Below are positions 58,009 through 64,000 of a stretch of DNA of 64,000 nt, in pieces. Position numbers and translations under genes: made by a program. The DNA comes from Jackrogersella multiformis (lineage: Eukaryota; Ascomycota; Sordariomycetes; Xylariales; Hypoxylaceae): positions 1,488,001-1,552,000 of the forward strand of contig CADCXD010000010.1 of the NCBI GenBank assembly GCA_902806575.1, given 5' to 3'. Position 1 is the first letter of the stretch, and each line of letters begins with the position of its first letter. The notes beneath the pieces were generated by a model. That model ran no database searches, had not been told where the DNA came from, and was given only the letters and a program-made list of their open reading frames with translations.

Positions 58009-60965
58009 TGTCGTCGTTACGGAAAGCTCTTAAGGAGGTTAGCTAACAAGGAGTCTCTGATGGTGCTCTCGGGGGGCTCTTGCGATAATAGGTGCTCCCA
58101 GGCACGAAATTTGAGGTTTATAGCTAAGTCTACAGTTAGGTAGAGTTAGGTGATTGATACGTTAAATAATGAATTTCATTCATACATCAGAATGAAGAAT
58201 AAGGGGTAATAGTTATATAATAACTAGTAGCATCGAGTGGCATCGAATAGCATAGAGTATCATAAAGTAGTAAGAAAATATAACCAGTATTATATTTCTA
58301 GCTTACGACATGACACTGTTGTTTTATAGAAGCCATGTTTGCTCATTATAATAGACGCCTGGGTATTGGTAACCTGACGACATAGACAAACACGTTGACC
58401 CAGTATGTAAGAAGTTATACCTTCACTACGACGAGATCTCTAGGCAGCTTTCCTCTAATTATGAGGAAACTCGCATTAGATTGTCCACAGAAATCCTACT
58501 ATCATTTTATATCAAGGACCAGCAACTTTGATCTGTCATATTTCCCCTCGCTGTGCGATCAACATATCAAAGCAATATTGCGTGATACTGCTTACATTTA
58601 AATGAAGATATTTCTGCTCGAATGTAGGTAACTGGTAACTAGTTCGGAGTATCTTCTTAAGTACACGGTCGTTGAAGCTGGAAGTTGAGGCTGAGAAGGG
58701 GTCCTAGGCGCACAGTAGAGCTACATCGATGACCTCGATCGGAATCGGTCTAAGCGTTTTTGGAGCTCCACAATGAAGACTTCTAAGTAGGAAAAGCGAC
58801 GGAGATACTACTAACCGTTCATCCTAGCATACGGGCTCGAAAAATGTCTGCTACCGCTGGCTGTCTACCTAGGTCTAGGTAGGTATGGCCATATACAAAG
58901 ACCTACTCTGCAGCCTAGCGGAACGGCTAGTGGCTGAAAAGTCGCCGGGTAGATCCCCCCGGACAGTTGGTGTGACGATATAAGGGAACCTCGAAGCAAT
59001 ACTCCTGGAATAGCACCTACTCTCCGCTGGCATTAGCCCCAACGGCGCGGCCCGAAGAGCAGAGACATCAGTCTCAAGCAAACAATCCATCGTCTCTTGG
59101 CATCTAATATGCTCCGGGATGATATCAGTGCGTTAGAATCGCAGACTCGTAGGTAATAAGTACAGCAGCGGATCGTTACCGAGATTACCCTCGCGGGAGC
59201 GTTTGACATTCAACGCTAATAACTCTTCGGGGGTTACAAACGTAAAGAGAACTGCTATTAAAGACACATCGGGTAATTGACAATCCTGTCGCACAGGGCT
59301 GGGTAGTATCTCTGGCTTCTGACCGTTGCTGCAAAGATCCGGGTTTCCTATGCATTATATGCATTAGGAGCAACACGCCTTGACCTTGTACTACTTAGGG
59401 AGACGTTGAAAGGTGACTCTTAATGTGTGAGGACCTGTATGACTGATTCAGAGGCATCTCGGGAACCCCTGGATGAATATTAGCGGGCAATATCACCACG
59501 AATCGACATGGTAAGCATCGATTCGTTCCCATGACAATTTTGTCTTTGATGCTTCCTACCTGCTGTGTGGTTTAGATGGCACCTGGGTAACGAGGTCTAT
59601 AAGTGATTCAAAGTATTTAAAATACGATTAAGTTTAAGTGATGAAGATGAAATGGAAGCTCATAGCTCTAAAGGTCCTGGGTTTTAAGAATACTAGGTAG
59701 GTAGATTCGTCGTTTGCAGTGGCTACCAGAGAGGTACAATAGGGGTAATGATTTTCATAGTGGCTGACTTCCAAGGTTATGACGTTTATTGGTACCTAGG
59801 TACTTAACTTTAGGCAGGCAGGCACTAGCCACACTGTCACAACTGCTAGTTCCCTAGGTACCTAAGTAGTTCGCACACCGAAAAATTTAGGTAAGACAAT
59901 AGATAGGAAAGAACCTAGGATAAGTGCTCAAGGTAGGACAAAGACTGTGGCTGTGCATCCATACACTAGATAGGCCGGTACTTATGCACCATATATAATT
60001 TCAGTTGGTCTAGTAAGTACTGTATTAACTCCGCACTATCAGTGCTGAGGTTGTCCTGCAAAGGATGCATTTGCATTTGTCCGCCTCACTTTCCTTTTTG
60101 CCATTTAGGCCATGCCTTGACCGAGACCTATGGGATGCGACTGACTGACTGATGGTTGCCGGTTGCCTTCTAAATCATATGCCTCGCACCACCACAACAT
60201 TTTTCTTTTCTTTCTTCCATCCATCCATCAATCCCCGTCCCTCCAGCCATCCATAGAATCCTTTTTTTCATTTATTTTACTATCCAGGTATTTTCATACC
60301 TTTTGGCTCCAACGTCGGGCGCATCTATTGCCAGCGAATATATACGCCTTTAATACAGCGAAGTTCTCTTTGTCGCATCTAAATTTCAGCTCCAATTTCG
60401 TCAAGTCTCGGATTTAATCAAGTTATATTTCCGCTTAACCAGCCTTGAAGGCGTTTGACGTACTACTAAGTTAGGCGGTCTCGACGGCCTTTACTCTATC
60501 AATCTATCTACTAGAAGGAATCATGACTTAGAATGCCGCCTAGGTTACCAAGTCTAAATATTTGTTCTTCTACTTGTTAGTTAGTCCTTTGATAGTACTC
60601 ATAATTTCTGGCGTCATTTGTTTGGAACGTGCCCGTGCGCTATTGGAAGCATGCCGCTCACAGTACAGCTACTTTCTCGCACGTTATCTGAGATGTATCA
60701 TACCTAGCGCATCGTGAACCACTTGGAAGACGCTCTTACCATCGACAGTACTAATTCGGTTGTCAAAGCCTACCCAAGTGTTTAGCGGCCTCTCGGGATA
60801 GAGAAGTTTGCAGCTTGAATCGATATATGTCTCTCTGCCCGGAGGGACTTGTCGAGCAGGTGCCAATCTGAGCTCCGCGACTTCATTTTCCTTGTGCCTT
60901 TTTTCTGTCTACCCGTGTTAGGAGCCTACGGATATTTGGGTTATTCCCGTGGACCGTTTCTCAAG
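58009..60965. other. Gene-poor region upstream of the zinc-finger gene
   Basis: No supported gene. Contains CTACCTAGGTCTAGGTAGG near 58865, further motif copies at 59690, 59793 and 59853, and a pyrimidine-rich 5' leader-like stretch from about 60190 to 60420 that may be UTR of the zinc-finger gene. Confidence 0.5.
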
Positions 60966-63702
60966 ATGACCGATCATCTAGCCTTGACTTCTTCAGGTCC
61001 CTCAGATTCTACGATGGAAGGGCATTCCCGGCCCGCTAAGATAACGGCGCTTAGTTTTGCTCACACCCAGAATCTTACCTCCTTGGAACATATGAATATG
61101 AATATGCCATTCCCTGCTAGTCGGCATCCAGCCGACCCTTATAGGTCTGAGCGGATTGAGAATCGATTAGCGCTATGGTACCATAGGAATGATGGACCAT
61201 GGACACCCCCTGGCTTGGCGTCTCCCCAGGGCGATATCAGGACACCGGCCATATTAAGCAACTCACGAGCTCATGCGCTTGGCTTCTCTAGCTCATACCG
61301 GGAGAGCATAGTACCATCGGAATGCGAGACGGTTGCGCCGGGAGTGATACCTTCTGATTCCGGATATGGCGGGAGCTATGGAGCCAAGCATAGTGTTGCC
61401 AACGGCTCGGTCTGTGACGAGCCACTTGACCGGAACCCGGAGACCCAGAGCCTTGTAGGACACCCGATAGGTGAAATGAACTTCCAGTCATATAGCCAAG
61501 ATATGCTGTCCAGAGGTGGAGTGAACCCAGAAACCCATTGGTCCCAGTCTCAACAACCACCACCGTCTCCCTTGTCGGTTATTGGTTGCCAGGTCAACCT
61601 CGAAGGGGACAGAGTGTGTGACATCTGCAAAAAACCACTGAAAACGAAATCTGAGTTCAAGTAAGTCTTGATGTTTGCATTTGAACGGCTTGCTCTCAAG
61701 GGCTATCGCTGAAATAGGTCACCCCTAGGAAACACAAGCAGAGGCATGACAAACCTTTCAGATGTAATGTGAAAAATTGTGCTCGTCGTGAGGGGTTCAG
61801 TACGCCAAACGATCTTGATAGACACATAAGAAGCCTGCATCCGGATGAAAACGTCACTGGTAACCGTTTTCGATGTCTAGTTGGAGCCTGCAAAAATAAG
61901 GACAAGATTTGGCCCAGAGCAGACAACTTTCGAGCCCACATGAAACGCGTCCATCAAAAGGAGCTTACAACAGAAGAAGATCTAGAGCAATATAAGTTCA
62001 GGTATGGGAGCAATCGTTTCGGTACCGATACATGGGAAGAGATCTCTAATCATCTTCGATAGCCCGACAACTCCATCCAAGGATATTTTAGACCTAGCTT
62101 GCGATGGCACATCTCCTTCATTTGACAGATTGAATATGTTCCCTATTGGGAGCTCCAACTTTGGCTCGGACAGCTGGAAACTACCCCGGAACCCAGTGAT
62201 TGACCTCTCTACTGAAGCAAGTCCAATGGAAAGACCAAGTCAAGTCCAGGTGGAAGAGACTCCACCACTCAATAAGCCTAGCGACGAAAGCCGCTTGTGT
62301 GCCTCCCGTAGCACTCCTGTACAAGAGGTACCTTCGGAAAGGGACGGTACGTCGCTCGATAAGGAGGCGGGAATCGCTAGCTCCCCTTCTACGCAGCCTA
62401 TCATTGCCTTTGATGATAGCGAGGCCATGAAATCAGGGCAATTAAAGGAAAATGATTCTGGCTTCCATCCTAGGGATCTGGGTTCCAAAATGGCCAACAG
62501 GATGAGCTCCTTAGGCCAATACAAGGTGGATAGGCTCGATGAGTCCCAAGAATGTCCTAGTGGGTCATCATTGGAAAGCCCCCAACCTAACAGGCAGCCA
62601 GAGAGGCTTATAGATATCGATGAGAACTCCCATGAACTTCCTATGCCTGGGGACCTTGATGAAATGGCAGATCTAAACCGTGATCATTTATCGAAGTTGC
62701 TTAAGAAGCTTGAAAATAGTGGTGTCCTTGGAGAACTTGGGTACAAGAAAGAAGACCCCTCGGAGCAAGGGGTAACGAAACAGGAACCACCTCAGAATAC
62801 GCCTTCTGGGCATACTCATGCTTGCTCAGATTGCAAGAAAAGCTTCAATCGACGTTGTGAATTAAAGTATGGAACCACGCTGCTCAACCTTCCCCTAGTC
62901 CTTGTACTTTAGGGCTAACCATCACCTAGAAAGCACGAGAAACGGCACCTGAAGCCGTACGGTTGCACCTTTGTAGGTTGTAATAAGAAATTCGGTAGCA
63001 AGAACGACTGGAAGCGTCACGAGAATAGCCAGCACCATATGTTGGAACACTGGAGTTGCGACGAGAAACATGCTATCGAGTCTTCCAAGACCTGTGGGAA
63101 AGTTATGCAAGAGCGAGAATCATTCAAACAACACCTTGTTAAATGTCACAGCATCAATAACCCGGTAATTTTGGAAACAAAACTCGAGAAATGCCGCGTC
63201 GGGCGGAATTACGAGGTTCGTTTTTGGTGTGGGTTCTGCCGGCAAATAATCGAAGTCGAGAAGGACAGTATAGGAGCCTGGGCCGAGCGGTTTAATCATA
63301 TTGATGATCATTTTCACGGCCGTAACAACCAGACGAAGAGAGAAATCAGCGACTGGAAACATGACGGCACTGAGTCGCCAGCCAATGATTCTGAGGACTG
63401 CAGCATCATATCGTTGGCACTAGCTTCTTCGATCAACAGCGCTAATACTCTTGGCCACGGCGAACTTGAGAAGCAGCGTAATAGAACTATGAGGCAAAAG
63501 AGAAAAAGGGATGATGGATCTAATGAACCTACCAAGCGTGTCGAGTTTGGGGCCAGGTCTCATTGTGTAGGTGCCCCCTCTCTTTTCTGTGACCAATACT
63601 CTAACGTACTTGCAGTGCCAGTGTCATGAAATGATGCCTTTAACAAGCTGGCAGTGCAATTATCCTTGTGAACACAAGTTTTGTGCGGATTGTTTCGACT
63701 AA
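60966..63702 (+). CDS. C2H2 zinc-finger protein with Cys-rich C-terminal module
   Basis: Five exons: 60966-61660, 61729-62001, 62063-62866, 62930-63566 and 63616-63702, giving 831 residues. Introns are 49-68 bp. The frame is open upstream of the ATG to about 60849 but without another ATG. Zinc fingers come in two groups. The first is VCDICKKPLKTKSEFKKHKQ-type followed by two long fingers (FRCNVKNCARREGF...HIRSLH; FRCLVGACKNKDKIW...HMKRVH). The second is ACSDCKKSFNRRCELKKHEK followed by CTFVGCNKKFGSKNDWKRH. Introns cut the first finger of each group at the same place (EF|KKH and EL|KKH), suggesting an internal duplication. The last exon adds QCHEM and QCNYPCEHKFCADCF, a RING-like Cys/His set. 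A nuclear regulator is likely; targets are unknown. Confidence 0.88.
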
Positions 63703-64000
63703 TGCATTGGATCTTATGTCGCATCATGATGGTGTCGGGTAGTCATGAACTGAATAATCTCGAGTTGTTATTGTTGTTTTCCTTTCGATAGATCAGGAGT
63801 TAGACCGAGTATAATATATCCAAAGAAAGTAGTTCACCCATTTCTCTACCTTGCCTTATATCATAAAGTAACCAACGCGAAACGTAACGCTCTTAGTGCA
63901 ATAGCATATATCACTAGAAGTACCTAGGCATATTACCATAATAGGTACCTACCTACCTAGGTAGGCACCTAGATACTCTTTGCGTACTGAACTTCAGGCT
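63703..64000. other. 3' flank with ACCTAGGT motif cluster
   Basis: Downstream of the zinc-finger gene; the end holds AGGTACCTACCTACCTAGG at about 63943-63961 within a motif cluster spanning 63920-63972. No gene is seen. Confidence 0.6.

Noticed and set aside
60684..60866. Minus-strand frame upstream of the zinc-finger gene
   Set aside because: No ATG, no partner exon and position in the presumed zinc-finger leader; left uncalled.
1..64000. CRISPR arrays, rRNA genes, intact tRNAs, telomere repeats
   Set aside because: No regularly spaced repeats, no rRNA-like stretches, no full tRNA fold and no TTAGGG runs were seen; a eukaryotic nuclear window would not carry CRISPR.

Overview
The window looks like a chromosome segment of a filamentous ascomycete. 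The genes are well separated and carry short introns (about 50-190 bp) with fungal splice and branch-site signals. Gene content is typical of Pezizomycotina: Atg7, Oma1, an Mgr3-like TPR protein, dCMP deaminase, a full-size PDR transporter, P450s, a Pth11/rhodopsin-like 7TM protein, C2H2 and bZIP factors, and a GPI-type GH16 enzyme. Sordariomycetes is likely. Xylariales is only a guess, based on the overall look and the dense intergenic TACCTAGGTA-type motifs. All exon coordinates were worked out by hand from reading frame, splice signals and family knowledge, with no transcript evidence.

Layout. 0-1.3 kb: 3' part of an F-box gene running off the left edge. 1.3-7.35 kb: gene-poor DNA with motif clusters and an AT-rich patch. 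7.35-13.2 kb: a J-domain membrane protein, a five-exon MFS transporter and a nucleotidyltransferase-like protein. 15.2-25.9 kb: housekeeping block with Atg7, dCMP deaminase, a 65-residue membrane protein, a dead P450, a soluble cytochrome b5 and Oma1. 26.3-26.6 kb: a small inverted-repeat element. 26.9-29.3 kb: a wall-anchored GH16 enzyme. 31.4-48.6 kb: an accessory block with a single-pass membrane protein, a lipocalin-like protein, an ABC-G/PDR pump, two divergent CYP7/8-like P450s, a Pth11-like 7TM protein and a bZIP factor. 48.6-64 kb: a gene-poor stretch, the Mgr3-like protein, a Dap1-like heme protein followed by a tRNA-Lys fragment, a small Cys-rich ORF and a multi-zinc-finger protein.

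How genes may work together (inference). The 31-49 kb block has the parts of a small-molecule modification and export module (oxidation, efflux, sensing, a local bZIP regulator) but no recognisable polyketide synthase, NRPS or terpene synthase. That fits detoxification or tailoring of an outside lipid or terpenoid better than a complete biosynthetic cluster. Two imperfect direct repeats flank the P450-7TM part of it. The window also holds two general P450 helper types: cytochrome b5 and Dap1. Oma1 and the Mgr3-like protein both act in quality control at the mitochondrial inner membrane.
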